Origin: Turritopsis dohrnii
Taxonomy: Eukaryota > Cnidaria > Hydrozoa > Anthoathecata > Oceaniidae
Reading direction: 5' to 3'
NCBI GenBank assembly: GCA_027922465.2
Contig: BQMF02000297.1
Coordinates: 62,001-126,000, forward strand
Length of the DNA: 64,000 nt
The stretch's first letter is position 1, and the number at the start of each line of letters is the position of its first letter. Below the pieces are notes generated by a model that did no database searches, was not told where the DNA came from, and worked only from the letters and a program-made list of their open reading frames with translations. Made by a program: the position numbers and the translations under genes. This document shows, piece by piece, positions 12,120 to 24,639 of this stretch.

Positions 12120-13263
12120 AGAAAAACAACTTTGCATTTTGGTAAGCAGAAAAGGGAAAATTTGGCTAAAAGCCATACTTTGAAAATTTTTTTGCTCACG
12201 CATTCAAGGTGTTATCTGAGTGAATTCTACTTGGGATACCTGATGTAAGTGAGCCAAATTGCACTTTTTGTACGACCCTGTAGGAAGCTTCATCGAGTTA
12301 CGGCAACCGAAATGCATCTCTCTGTTAGGATTTTGATGACAATATTTGATCTTGACAATATTTGATCTTGCTAAATGAGCTCTGTTCTGCATAGCTTAAC
12401 TCCGCAAAAATATTTTACAGATTTTAATCGATGTGAGCTGAACAGAGACAAAGGCTTAGTATAATGAATTTAAGTATAATAAAGTTCCTCAATTGTTTGG
12501 AATGTATAATGTTTAATTCTGAACGTGACGTGTCAAAAATGGTGTCGAAAATTTAAATCACAGCATGACGAACAGAACAAACATCCATTGCTATAAATAC
12601 TTCTCGTTTTACTTGGACAATCTTAAACCCATCAGAAATAAAAATACCGTGAGTTGGGGAGACATTCTACTCTGTGGGGCGAGATTCAACATGGCTGAAT
12701 CACGGTGCATCTGGTCAACAATTTAGATACATTACATTACATTAAAACTAAACTAAACTAAGTTATACAACACAAAAAAGATTTAAAGCAATCAAAACAT
12801 TTATGAATGATTACATCTAGCTTAAATGGCTCATGACATTTTGATAGTCAATCTCGTTATGTAACGGGCTTCAAACGTTTTGACTATAAAATAACTGAGC
12901 TGAACAAAACTTGTTTTCCAATGGGAATGTTGCTTTAGTTTCTCTGTGAAAAAAATATTTTTGTACATTTTTGTACAAAAGTTGTTATCAGAAATACTTT
13001 AGAAATTTTAGGTTTTTACATCGGGTTAGTATAGTATTTCATAAATGATTATTTGTGTGAATAACAACAACAGACGCAACTGCTTGAAAATGAAAGTAAA
13101 TGCCTGGTTTCTACATTGCAAATCAGCTAAGTTTAACCTATTAGGATGAGTCCTAAAAAAGTTTCCTTTGCAACAATAAAACTCCTTTTTCTCAAGATTT
13201 ATTGTCCAATAATTCTTTTGTGTATATTTAAAAGCCATTTTCTGATAGATCCAGGCAAAGTGA
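12120..13263. other. No gene seen
   Basis: AT-rich non-coding DNA with small simple repeats (CATTA and ACTAA units near 12728-12760). The short ORFs here look like chance. Confidence 0.5.
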
Positions 13264-14153
13264 AGAAGTGATGTCTTCAAATTTTCTTCATTTTTGGATA
13301 TTTTGCTCCAAATAATGAAAAAAGTGTCCTGTTAAAATTTTTTAGAAAAATTCGCTCTCGTTCCAGAGATATGGCTCATTAAAAATTGCCCTTTTTTGAC
13401 CAAATTTGGTCACTTCAACTGGAATAGCAACTTTAATGCTATATTTTATTCATTTAAGCTTAATAGAAGCCATCATTTCTATATTTCATGAAAATATGGA
13501 ACAACCTCTGCAAAAAAAATGAGAAACAAGACCTGAAAATCTTTTGAAAGTCCAGAAATCATAGCCCGAAACCACACTTTTATCATTTTTAGGCCATTTT
13601 CGAGGTCTTATATCTCTTATGGCCTTCACTTTCACATGGGCTTTTTCAGATTTTCTGAAAGATATCTGACCCTACTTTCATTTTTCAGAAAAAAATCCAT
13701 GGGCCAGTGAAGGCGATAGGCTTTGTCCCCATTTTTAAATCCTTTTTAGTCCAAAAAGTCTTTTTTTCGGGAATCCGCAAAGGGCGTGGCACTCACTAAG
13801 ACTAAAAGTTGTTACAAGATTTAGATTGTCTGAACCTTCTACTTTCCATATTTCTAAAGAAATCCTAATCTCAGTAAGGCTCTATAACCCTTTTAAGTAA
13901 GCCTAGTTTGCTAAAATTTGGTCTTCAAAAAGTCCCTAGCAACGACTTAATTACTCATAACAATGGCCTGTTTTCACCTTGTTTGAAGTCATTTTGTAGT
14001 GTGTTCCACAACTTAAATCACTCTTTGAGTGATAATAGCTGACTTATTATGTTAAAAAGCTTGATTTTGGGGGTAAAATGGAAGTTTATTAGCAAAAAAT
14101 AGCCAAAGGAATTAGATTTGCTTTTGTTCTACAGCTAACTTTACAACAAAAAA
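13264..14153 (+). repeat. Left long terminal inverted repeat
   Basis: The arm contains the outer block GAAGTGATGTCTTCAAATTT and continues to the inner block AGCCAAAGGAATTAGATTTG at about 14101. It is inverted relative to 18300-19191 with scattered substitutions and small indels. The visible divergence suggests the element is not a very recent insertion. Non-coding. Confidence 0.8.
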
Positions 14154-14165
14154 TTTCTATCTTCT

Positions 14166-17100
14166 CTAAGTAAAAATAGCATGTGATATCTGACTTAAAT
14201 GATTCAACTTTTCAATGAAGTTTGCAATATTTGTTATGTCTTCTTTTGAAAGTGAAAAGTGGCCTCTTTGGTTAGTTGGCGAGGGAGCGCTTATCGAGCA
14301 TACAATGTCATCAAGGGAATATTTGATCTTATCTGCTGTCTTCGGCCATTTAAAGCAGTTTTTCCAAGTATTGGAGGCATACTCCATGCATGATACAAGG
14401 ATGCCATCTTCGCCAACCTGTATAAATAAAAGAAATGATTTGAACATTCTATTACCTTTGAGAATTATACAATGCTTATTTATATGTTTTCATAGTTTCA
14501 ATACTCAATCTTGGGATAATTATGAAAAATTATGCTTGATTTGAAGAATAACATTATATTTATGTATACGTTTTCTATTGTTCCAGGGTACCATACAGAA
14601 TCATACAAAACAACTATCCAATCTCCTATTTGCCAATCAGCTGCAATCTCTTGCAATGATCTGGATGACATTCTCATAATCATCATTTGAATCAACAACT
14701 TCCAAATCATCCTCCAGTGCATCAATTTGCTGGAACTGTTCGGTGAATGTTGTTACCAAGGTCCCTGCTCTTTTTTGTATACTCCATCTAAAATAAAAGA
14801 ATTATATATAAATAAAATTATTTCAAAATCATCATGCTGCGTTCCAATATTTGCTTTTAACAATTGAAGAGGTTTGCTAGATAAACATGCCAAAGTATAT
14901 ATGTCATTTCTCCATGACAACCATCATCTGTCATAAAATGAAGCAGAAGCAAGGAAAAGGTTATTATTACAAAAAAATTATACGTTCTCTACCTGGAGAA
15001 TAAGCTGCAGATTTGTTGACTAGTGACATATTCATCAGGTTGTAACTTGACTCTTAACCTGTAATGAGCTTGCTCTGGACTGACTTTCTTTCCTCTTTCT
15101 TCACCTTCAAGAAATATCTCCATCAACAATCTCTTCTGTTTAATGGAATATCGAAAGGTCTTCTTTTTTGGGAGTGCCCATCCACAGATACTTGTAAAAT
15201 AATTTCCATTTCTGGAACTAGTGTTCCGGACAGGAGTAAACGACTCATTTTCATTTGAATGAGCAAAGTTGGGTGTTTTCATCTTGCTGACATGAAAATC
15301 TTGCTCTATCAGTTAGTGATTTTGGGACTGATTGGACAGTATGGATTCCTGAAAGAGTGTGCTCTGTCAATGAATCGTCATCAAAAAAGGACTCTGTGCA
15401 GCCAACATGAGGACAAAATTTTAGGCTATTCACTTTCCTATCAACACATGGCTTCTTAGATGAAGATGAAGAAGTGATATCAAATTTATTGGTGGCATGA
15501 TAATCTTTTATAACTTTAACTGAAGGATGAAATGTGGTGTTGGTGTACTTCCATTTCTTACCCTTTCCAATCCCAAAGTATCTCCACATTAGCATGTGAT
15601 CAGAAAAGAAACGGAATGAGTGATAATGACTGATGTTAGGTATTGGAATAGATCCGTGCAACTTTGAGGCTTTAGAATCAATCTCCACAACAGCTACATC
15701 AGCATTCTGAATTCTTTTTCCATGATGCAAGCCGTGGTATATGTCTTCAGCTGTTTGTAAGTCATTGCCTGCATCTACAAAGCTTCGTAAAACACTTTTT
15801 GCTCTTGCAGACTCCCGATCACACTGGTCTTTACCGCGGGAAGGCTCATTGTAGTCATATCGTTGCAGTAAAATCCCTTTTTCTTTACAGAGCTTGTAAA
15901 TTGATTCCATATAATAGTTGCCATGGTAAGACGGTGCATTGTCCGATTTAGCATACAATTGCCTCACTTCAGTGAAATCTTTCTTCACCTTTTCCAACAC
16001 AACATCGGCCAGACAAAGAGAATCTACAAGGGCTTGTTCACATCGATACACTGCTGTAAAGTAAACCTTCTTTACTAGCCTGTCATCATTTTTGAAAAAG
16101 AATACATCAACATGAAGTGTCATGCCTTTTTTGCCAAAGTATTCCTTCTGCCCCTCTCTAAATCCGGCAGGTAAAATCTTTTGACAAAAGTCTTTCAACC
16201 AAAATCCAATTTCAGCACTTAGTGTATCGAATGCCATTGTTTTTGCCATCTTTTGCTGAGCATCTCTTATTTGGTGCTTCATGTATGCTTCAATATCGTC
16301 AATGGCAACGTTAGTGTCATACTGCAGATCAGCATCATTAGTACCTTTAACTAGGTCACGGATTTTATTTATTACGAAGTGTAGCTCACCACAGTTAATG
16401 CATTCTTCTCCATTGACTTCTGACACTTGTTTCAGATCAGGGTCATCTTCGTAACTTAAGGCAAACCAGGTTGAATGGCTTGATAAAGCTACAGTTTCCG
16501 AACAACTGATTGGGTAATTGGATTTGAGATATCGCCTTCCCTTTTCCAGTGATTTGCAAATGTCGCCGCGCTTCATTTTCTCAGCGATATCGGTCAGAAC
16601 CTTGAAACCATTCATTCCAGCAGCAGTAACATCATCAAGCCCAGCTAAAGCTTTTCTTTGTGATGGATTGATTCCATGCAAAATTGTCCACAACGAAGAA
16701 TCAGACATTGGTGAGTAATCTGTTTCCTTACAGATTTCTTTATAGAATTCAATTGTATGGCTGTATTTCATTGTTAAAATTGAATTGGCCACTTTTTGTT
16801 CATCCCCATTGTCAAACTTTATCCTATTTAAGCCATAGGCAACATCCTGGAGAACCCCACGTGTAAATAAGAATTCCAAGAAATGTTCAATTTTTTCCTG
16901 GGAAATACGTAAACGATGGATTTTCTCTTTTGTAGGTAATTTCAGGCCAGCGTTTTCATTTTTAAGCTTGCGTGCCTGGTCTATTTGGTGTTTTTTGCAG
17001 TCAAAAAACTTAATTAAATCATCCTTTGTATATTTATCATGATTGACAACTGATAGTAAGATTATTTGTTCAAATGAATCACTCTTCTTGAACATCTCTA

Positions 17101-18012
17101 CTAAAATGATTAAATCATCTGGAACAGGATCATTTATGCCGCTGTCACTATAATTTAGGACTTCTGCAATTAGTTCTTCGGATTGCCCTGGTGCAATTGC
17201 CTCAGCAAACTTTTTCTCCAATTGCAACTTGACTCGCTCAAACCTTTGTCTAAGTTTTTGTTTCGTGTTTTCAGATAGGTCATTTAATCGTGTTTCTTTT
17301 ATTTGAAATGTTAAGGGGCTCATGACTGAAGCATCACACAAAGAATTTGCACTAGCTGTAGCATTCTCAATAGCTTCTTCAGAAATTAAAGGCTCTGCAG
17401 GAACATAATCATCTGCACCAGGAGTGCTACAATTGCGAGATTTTGTGTTGTTCTCTTTGTTCTCTTCTTCTTCTTCTTTTGTGGAAGAAAGACTTTTTCG
17501 GTGTTTAGTACAGAAAGCTGCTCCTACTGGAAGTACTTTATCAGCAGTACTGTTGTACATTTCAAGTGTTACCAAAGGTATCGATCTGACTGTGGGCTGC
17601 TTTTTACCCCTTTGATATTGGTGCTCGGGATGTTGACAACTGCTTGGTTGCTTCCAACCAATCCCCATGGAAAATCGATGGAAGGCACATAAGACTTCCT
17701 CATCTAAAAGAGTTCTTCCCAATCTGCTTTCAATCAAGTCTTTCTCATTCAAATCTCCATTGTAGGACAACTGAAAAAACAGTTTACAAGCAATGAACAC
17801 TAGAATTGAATAATGAATTCAGATAATCTTATTGTAGAATTTACATTCAAAGTATGTAAATGTTTTGCAATATCCTCCCCTAATTCATTTACTGTGAAAA
17901 TTCCATCTTTTTCCCATCGTTTAAAAGGTCCACATGAGCAACCCTTTTCTTGATAAAAGACACAATCTTTATAAGGACTGTCTTTCTTGTCTTTCTTCTC
18001 AACCTCAGACAT
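14166..18012 (-). pseudogene. Five-exon zinc-finger/DDE-like transposase gene, two frame breaks
   Basis: Exon 1 is 18012-17845 and exon 2 starts at 17770 (TTTTTTCAG acceptor); both junctions keep the frame. Exon 2 carries Cys/His groups (CVFYQEKGCSCG, CQHPEHQYQRGKK, GAAFCTKHRK), ECINCGELH, and a DDE-like core: HVDVFF (D at 16106-16108), KSDNAPSYHG (D at 15941-15943), KDQCDRESARAK (E at 15812-15814). A C2H2 finger (FCPHVGC...H...H) follows. A +1 frame break between 15311 and 15262 joins the block ending QQICSLFSR; this exon ends at 14993. The next exon (to 14570) has WQIGDWIVVLYDSVWYPG with a second break at about 14660. The last exon (14417-14166) holds WKNCFKWPKTADKI. I recall such proteins in corals and fish as uncharacterised; the DDE assignment is inference from motif order. 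It was probably recently active but is now damaged. Confidence 0.7.
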
Positions 18013-18299
18013 AACTTTATTTACTTACTAAGAAAGCAATATAATAGTCAATTAAGTAAACAAGATTCTAAGACAGAGCTTTTACTTTTATTGCACTACT
18101 TACTACCTAGACAAAAACTTATTAAAGCACTTCAAAATTCATTCTTTCAACTTCCAAACTACCAAACAAAAAATTCAATCCCATACAAATAAGCATGTTC
18201 TATTATTCTATAAATAAAGGAATTCTTTGGCAATGCAATGTCTTCTATAAGAAATTTCTAAAATACTCTCATATTCTATTTATTCAAAGAAAGGACTAT

Positions 18300-19191
18300 A
18301 TTGTTGCTAAGTTTAGCTGTAGAAGAAAAGCAAATCTAATTCCTTTGGCTATTTTTTGCTAATACCCTTCCATTTTACCTCCCAAAATCAAGCTTTTTAA
18401 CATAAATTTTGGACAAAGTCAACTATTATCACTCAAAGAGTGATTTAAGTTGTGGAACACACTACAAAATGACTTCAAACAAGGTGAAAACAGGCCGTTG
18501 CTATGAGTAATTAAGCCGTTGCTAGGGACTTTTCAAAGACCAAATTTTAGCAAACTAGGCTTACTTAAAAGGGTTATAGAGCCTTCTGAGATTAGGGCCC
18601 ATGGATTTCTTTAGAAATATGGAAAGTAGAAGGTTCAGACAATCTAAATCTTGTAACAGTCTGAGTGAGTGCCACGCCCATTATGGATTCCCGAAAAAAA
18701 GACTTTTTGGACTAAAAAGGATTTAAAAATGGGGTCAAAGCCGATCGCCTTCACTGGCCCATGGATTTTTTTCTGAAAAATGAAAGTAGGGTCAGATATC
18801 TTTCAGAAAATCTGAAAAAGCCCATGTGAAAGTGAAGGCCATAAGAGATATAAGACCTCGAAAATGGCCTAAAAATGATAAAAGTGTGGTTTCGGGCTAT
18901 GATTTCTGGACTTTCAAAAGATTTTCAGGTCTGGTTTCTCATTATTTTTGTAGAGCTTGTTCCATATTTTCATGAAATATAGAAATGATGGCTTCTATTA
19001 AGCTTAAATGAATAAAATATAGCATTAAAGTTGCTATTCCAGTTGAAGTGACCAAATTTGGTCAAAAAAGGGCAATTTTCAATGAGCCATATCTCTGGAA
19101 CGAGAGCGAATTTTTCTAAAAAATTTTAACAGGACACTTTTTTCATTATTTGGAGCAAAATATCCAAAAATGAAGAAAATTTGAAGACATC
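18300..19191 (-). repeat. Right long terminal inverted repeat
   Basis: This is the inverted counterpart of 13264-14153. It has lost or gained short blocks relative to the left arm (for example AGGGCCCATGG at 18594), so the arms have drifted apart. Confidence 0.8.
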
Positions 19192-19480
19192 ACTTCCTCA
19201 CCATGCCCATTTTTGCCTACTTTTCTCAGAAAATGGCTCTTAATGGTTGTGCACTCAAGATGAAATTTTGCACTGCAACTATCACACACGATCCAGCAAC
19301 TTTCACTCTCGTCCCATTTTTTATTACAGGGTTGCCACAGACCTTTGGCAACAAAATTTCCAGACACAACCATACAATTGATACTTTTTTTCCAGAATCT
19401 TAGTTTAAAAATTATATATTTTTTCCAGACAAAACTTAAAAAAGGCACTATTTTTCCAGACACTCAGAAAACACTACTTA

Positions 19481-19694
19481 GGGGCTGTTTATATGAGAAG
19501 CGGGACGGGACGTTTGCCGGGACAGGACGAAAAACGTGATGACTTCATCCCGCCTTTACATGAGAAAACTAACCGGGACGGGACGTTTTTTGTCCCGGGA
19601 TAGTTTTTTTCATGTAAACACGAAATAGATTTTTTATGAAAACTTCAATGGAGGCAGGATCCCGTTTTTCGTCCCGTCCCGCTTCTCATATGGC
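19481..19694. mobile_element. Nested MITE with GGGACGGGACG subterminal repeats
   Basis: The inverted ends share ATATGAGAAGCGGGACGGGA, read inward from both sides (19501 region and, reversed, 19672-19690). It is flanked by TTA on the left and TAA on the right, and the right terminus looks shortened. The GGGACG tiling resembles in style the GGGAAC tiling in the Harbinger ends at 24362, but the sequences differ. Non-coding. Confidence 0.6.
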
Positions 19695-20772
19695 TAATTT
19701 CACAGATACGGAGGCGAAACAGAATTCAAGGAAATTATCAACAGGTGGTTTGCAGCCAAAATCAGACAAGTTAATTTCTTGGGTTTTTCAAGGCATTATG
19801 CTGATTCTAGAATATAGAATAACCAAACTTCAGCAAATTTGACAAAATGAGGACTTTTCTTGAGTTTGAAATGGCTTCAAACAACATTGTATATAGATAT
19901 CAATCAAACAAAAGAAAACCCTGAAATAAGATACAACATCAGACCACAGGGAAAAGAATGGAATACAGAATATTTACTTTATACGTTATCATCAACAATA
20001 TAATAAACGAAGAAAAGAAACAAATCATGTTCTGTTAAGCAAACAACTAAGAATCTGTCACAGTCTGTTACTTCATTCTTCTGGAAGTAAAGGGCATCAG
20101 ATATCATAGGGATCAGTTCATATACATCAAATTCGACTACTTTTTCCTTGTAAATTAGCAGGCTCTAAAACTTCTCAATATGTGAGTTGTGAACAAGTTG
20201 AATAAATTAACAAAAGTCAATTTCACTAACTACTGCTCAAAAACAAAAGTAACTAAATAACAAATCTATACGACAATGCAACTACCTGAAAGGTGAGCAA
20301 GTGCATTTAACAGAGTTTTAATATCAAATTGACACAGTGGCTATATAAATTTAGAAAATACTGCAATGGAGAAGTTTCTCAAGTGAGCAGAACTGTTCTC
20401 ATTTGAACTAATGGTAATTTGTGATCTGTGTCTGTTACATATTAACCACAATGTAGCAATAACTACTTTGCTTATTGGGAGCATAAGTTTAACTGAGATG
20501 TTCAAAATTATAGATGACACATCTCACCTACTTTCTAACTCACTTCAAGGCAAAAAGTAAGAAAACTTGTAACATTTCAATAAAAAATATCAGAAAAAAT
20601 GTAAGTGACGATTTAAAGGTCAGCTGTATCAAGGCCTACGCTGCTGTACTTTTCATGCAAAATATAAATATAAATTGGGAGCCTTGCGAGTCAGAATAGA
20701 AATTCAACTACTACAAGATAGGCTAAGCATGAAGTGGTAAAAGGCAACAAGTTATGAACTGGTTCCTTGGTC

Positions 20773-20846
20773 AGGACCTTCACACTTTTAACCTTTTTCA
20801 GACCAGTGGCTACTGGTCTAAAAATGGTTAAAAGTGCAAAGGTCCT
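20773..20846. repeat. 74-nt near-perfect foldback hairpin
   Basis: The left arm AGGACCTTCACACTTTTAAC and its continuation pair with a nearly exact reverse complement ending at 20846, around a short GGCT loop. Only a few mismatches interrupt the stem. The size and shape are those of a small foldback element or a microRNA-precursor-like hairpin; nothing in the sequence decides between them. Confidence 0.6.
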
Positions 20847-21902
20847 GTTATTGCTAGGAGAAACAGACGGTAAAGAATGTAAACAGCTTTGCATTTTGAA
20901 AGGTACTCAATTAGAACACTGGTTGGCTAATACTACTCATCTTGCACTTAGAAATCAGCATTAACTGTAAAGAAGCTAGCTGTCAGATTTGACAGGAACA
21001 AGGTCTGAGTGGCAATAAAATAAAATATGAACATCTATCAATGAGCTCCGAATTCAATTTTACTACTTCCTGCTTACAAGAAAATACACAAAGCATGCTT
21101 AATTTTTTTCAGCACTAGTCAAATAAAATTTCCAGACATTTCCAGACAAATACTCAAAATTCCAGACAATTTCCAGAATTTCCAGACTTTTCCAGACACA
21201 GGCCAATTTCCAGACATTTTTCCAGACGTGGCAACCCTGTATTACATTTTTTGCAAACCCATTTGTCTTCGGTTTTATTTTCAAATCGTCGGGTTGCAGG
21301 GCTCTTCCAAGAATGATTTCCTTCTTCTTTTTTACATGATTCAATTACGGTATTGTGCACTGCAAGTTCTTTCATTACGGTATCATTTAAGGAATTCTTT
21401 TGTTGTGTTGCAATATCTTCCTGTAGTAAAACATAAGTATTAAAATATCGCCACAAGTAAAAAACTATTTCAGTAACTAAACGCCATGGGATCGTTGTGT
21501 TTATGTTTTTGGCAAAATGTCATGAAAACAGTTCGCAAACGTTATTTCAGAATTGATAAAGAAATATCCTAATATCCACTTTGCCTGTTAAAAAGAAATG
21601 AAGTCCTTCCGAGGATCTATACCCTTACCCTTAATGGAACTTTCGCTAGTAATGGTGCGACGCACAACGGATGGATCTCACAGGTTCTGAACCCGTTTAT
21701 GAGTGATATTGGCTCCATCACATTGCTGACTTCCTTCACCAAAGATGGAAACTCCGATCACTCGGCCCTGGTGGATTCTTACAATTGAAAGGAGAGAAAA
21801 TGATGGTTAAAACATCAGTGTTGCTAGATTCTAATCTAATTAATTGTTGCTTGAGAGATAAGTATTACTAGAAGAAACTTTCAATATCTTTTTCTCTTTA
21901 AA

Positions 21903-23318
21903 TTAATTTGATATTGTAAAATTGCAACTGCAGAAGTGAGTTTTTGGAACATCATTTAGATAAACAGTGACTATTACCTTAGAACGCCAATCGGTTAAAA
22001 CAGCTCTCCAACGACTTTTCAACCCACAAAACACCGACACGTCAAGTGGCTGAGCCACATGAGTTGAATTTGGTGGCAGTGGAATGAACAAAATATTTCG
22101 TTCAAAACATATCTGTAACAGATGAAATAACAGGTTTGTTAAGGAACGAAATGACATTTTCTTAAGATCTAATTTGAAGTCACTTTAACTTGTATTGAAT
22201 TCCAATTAACCTACTTCTATTATCTAGAACTCAAGTTGTCGCCTATCAAGCAGAGTTTCTCGTATCCTTTATATAATGGTAAGAAATGCTGTATTAAGAA
22301 AAGGAAAAAGAAGTGATCAGTTTCGATTATAATGAAAGGCATATTGAAAAGCTTTTTAAAAAGATACTACAAATAGCTGAATATTAAAAGATAATTTACC
22401 TCAAAGAACCATTTTTTAAATGTGTCACTATCAAATCAGCCAGATTCTGTGGCTGCGTAAAACGTCCCTTGGACACTATTTTCCGTCCTTTGCTGATAAA
22501 AATGCTGGGCCTTGTGCACCATCATTGGTGGAATGTACTTTCCCTCTGCATTTCCGCAGTACATCAGACTAAAATGTCAAGTACGATAAATATTGATATA
22601 GTTGTTGTTCAAAGGAGTAAATGCATTCACAACAAGATTACTATTGAACATTTTGAATTTTAATGCAATCTAACTTACTTGAAAGCTTGTTTTGAATGGT
22701 CGATCCTTTTTTCCACTCTGTTGAACATACTGACAAGGACATGTTGACAAGGACATGTTTTGGGTTTGTCTCTAAAATTTGTCTCATCAAAGTTGAATAT
22801 CCTTGATGGGTGTATCCCTGTAATTGATTTTGTAAGATTCATATGATAAACAATTACTTGTCTGAAAAGGGTGTGGTTGATACAGTGTGTCTGAATGAAA
22901 ACAGTACTTTTTGTTTCATGACAAAAAAAACAACAGTGTAAAGATTGATTAGATTCATACTGTAAAACAAAGGCGAGATGTTTAAAAATTTCATATTCTC
23001 TCGCTAAGCACATGGCATAACTCAGAACACTCATCTAATTACCTTTAAAACCTTGGTGCATTGAAACCTTTCACTCTTCACCTTGTCGCATTCCTCTCCG
23101 CCACGTTGTTCCTTTTTGTAAAGCTTCTCACCCATTCTCCACCAGGTCAGTTGTTTTTGAAAATACTTTTTCGATCTTGCACATTGAGATAATTTTTCAC
23201 CATCATTGATAGCTGACAGTTGACTGGTAGACTCCATTGGGTTAGTGTGTTCAACACACTCACAAAATGGGATTCTTCTTCTTTTGAGAGCACTGTTTGC
23301 CCACCAATTTTCTTCCAC
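21903..23318 (-). pseudogene. pogo/Tigger-like (DDE_1) transposase, broken
   Basis: The three catalytic blocks of the DDE_1 family appear in the right order on the minus strand. They are IHPSRIFNFDETNFRD (first D, about 22790), KLCLIGDNLSSR (second D, about 22245) and PPNSTHVAQPLDVSVF (third D, about 22040). Between them lies GNAEGKYIPPMMVHKAQ with the typical 'C-N-A-x-G' pocket (about 22550). A TGA at 22436-22438 sits where the family has Trp, and frame changes separate the blocks. The N-terminal ORF at 23031-23318 is basic and may be the DNA-binding end, but I do not recognise it. Confidence 0.8.
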
Positions 23319-23419
23319 TAAACGCCCATGTTCAGCATGCGTTGTGTGTCACCACCTGCTGCAAATTATTGCATTTAAAACCAATAAGACTTAGATAAGG
23401 CCATAAGACTTCCTTTGCT

Positions 23420-23948
23420 GCGGAGGGAGAAGAAAAATGCACGTGCTAAATGAATGAAGTGAATAATAAACATGTTCGATCAGATTAAAATCAATTAAAA
23501 GGAATTAAGACAACTATTAAGACAAAAAAAATAAATTTTTTTGTTTCATGATACTCTTTTTTTACCTATTGGTTTTTAAACATTTTGATTGCTTGAAAAA
23601 AAGTTCACCCATCTCAGACAGTCAGGCAAGCGTTAAGATACAACAATGGCAAACCCAACCTGCTACCATTTATGTCACCACTGCTTGTTGTCAAAAATGT
23701 TTAATCAGTTGGTTTCTTTGTATCTAGTTGATGTACTGTTTTCAAAGCCAAGTCAACAAAAGTCCTTGAAATATAAAATTCATAATGATTATAATAACAA
23801 AACGATATCCTGGGCATAAAAAGCCACGTTCCATTATGGTTGCAATGTATCTGTTTCGCACTGAGGTCGCACACAAAAAAAATGAAATAATTTCGCTCAC
23901 AACTCAATCTACCATTTTGCGCGACAAAATCAGCTATTAATATATAGA
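23420..23948 (-). mobile_element. Helitron, truncated at 3' side
   Basis: It has the same 5' terminus as the other copies (TCTATATATTAATAGC read on the minus strand from 23948, host T after it). The body is similar to 600-1411 but more diverged, and the microsatellite near the 5' end is missing. The GC hairpin/CTAG end is absent, so the 3' portion is lost. Confidence 0.75.
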
Positions 23949-24639
23949 TGTCTCTCATTTACTTCTTTTGCCTCTGTAGCTTCTGTAGCCTTGTTCACGG
24001 TCATACTTATTTCTTGTATAGCTGCTAGAGCTTACTTCATGTCTTCCTCTTTGTGAGCAACATATGGTCTCTGAAAGTCTCATATATTTTTTTAACATAA
24101 GAAAGTCATAAATGGAATAATGTGCTTTGTCAGTCCTTTAACCCATCAAAATGACAAAATAATACCTACATTTTGATTTTTGTGCAACACTTCTTCTTAT
24201 GTTGAATAAAATGATACTCTTGTTGAAATACATGCTTTTTATACTCCCCTCAAATGTATTTATTTCCAATTTTCACATTTTTGCATTGTCTGTTTGCCGT
24301 ATTTTACCCCCTGTAGAAAACATGAAAAATACTCCAAAAGAAGTTATTTTTGTTCCATTAAAGGTGGATTTCCACTTAACGTTTTTTCATCGGGAACGGG
24401 AACGGGAACGGGAAAATAATCACGTGAGCATGCGCACTTTGGATTTCTTGCTTTTCCTCGGGAAACTTTTCCTGTCCTTTCTGTCTCGGGAAAAAGTTGA
24501 TCTTGTTTCAACTTTTTCCCGTGTGAATGCAGGAAAGGAAAACGAAGAACCAATCAAATCACAATATTTACGAAAGCTCAGCATTGTTTTAATTAATGCT
24601 GACATAGTAATTTTGAATGTTTCAAAACATTCGAGCAAA

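Larger units (their letters stand above)
13264..19191 (-). mobile_element. ~5.9-kb DNA transposon with ~0.9-kb inverted repeats
   Basis: Two long arms (13264-14153 and 18300-19191) are inverted copies of one another and enclose a single minus-strand spliced gene. Long inverted repeats around a DDE-like gene are the mark of a cut-and-paste transposon. The outermost edges are uncertain because weaker similarity continues a short way outward (AGCCATTTTCTGA at 13234 and its counterpart near 19227). No clear target duplication could be read. The superfamily is not assigned here. Confidence 0.75.
19327..21239. mobile_element. 1.9-kb hAT-like non-autonomous element
   Basis: The ends are perfect 12-bp inverted repeats CAGGGTTGCCAC / GTGGCAACCCTG. 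They are flanked by the 5-bp direct repeat TATTA (19322-19326 and 21240-21244). A CAGGG start with a 5-bp duplication fits the hAT5-type group. Subterminal regions are tiled with TTCCAGAC on both sides (19340-19460, 21128-21228). There is no transposase. It contains a nested MITE (19481-19694) and a 74-nt hairpin (20773-20846). Confidence 0.85.
19161..21443 (-). pseudogene. PHD-finger gene fragment split by a hAT-like insertion
   Basis: The minus-strand segment upstream of the insertion ends in EDKWVCKKCN (to 21245). The segment after it resumes with NKKWDESESCWIVCDSC and SAKFHLECTTIK (about 19320-19225). Removing 19327-21239 and one TATTA restores one reading frame across the junction, with PHD-type Cys/His spacing. 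Upstream residues (about 21443-21290) are charged and unrecognised. The fragment then runs into the right inverted repeat of the neighbouring element at about 19191. It may be part of that element or of another TE that it landed in. Confidence 0.65.

Noticed and set aside
16518..17692. Several 60-66 residue plus-strand ORFs
   Set aside because: Antisense shadows of exon 2 of the five-exon gene.
24420..24638. ORFs starting upstream of the MADF gene inside the Harbinger end
   Set aside because: They translate the CGGGAA repeat array and terminal repeat; the MADF frame is best started at 24640.
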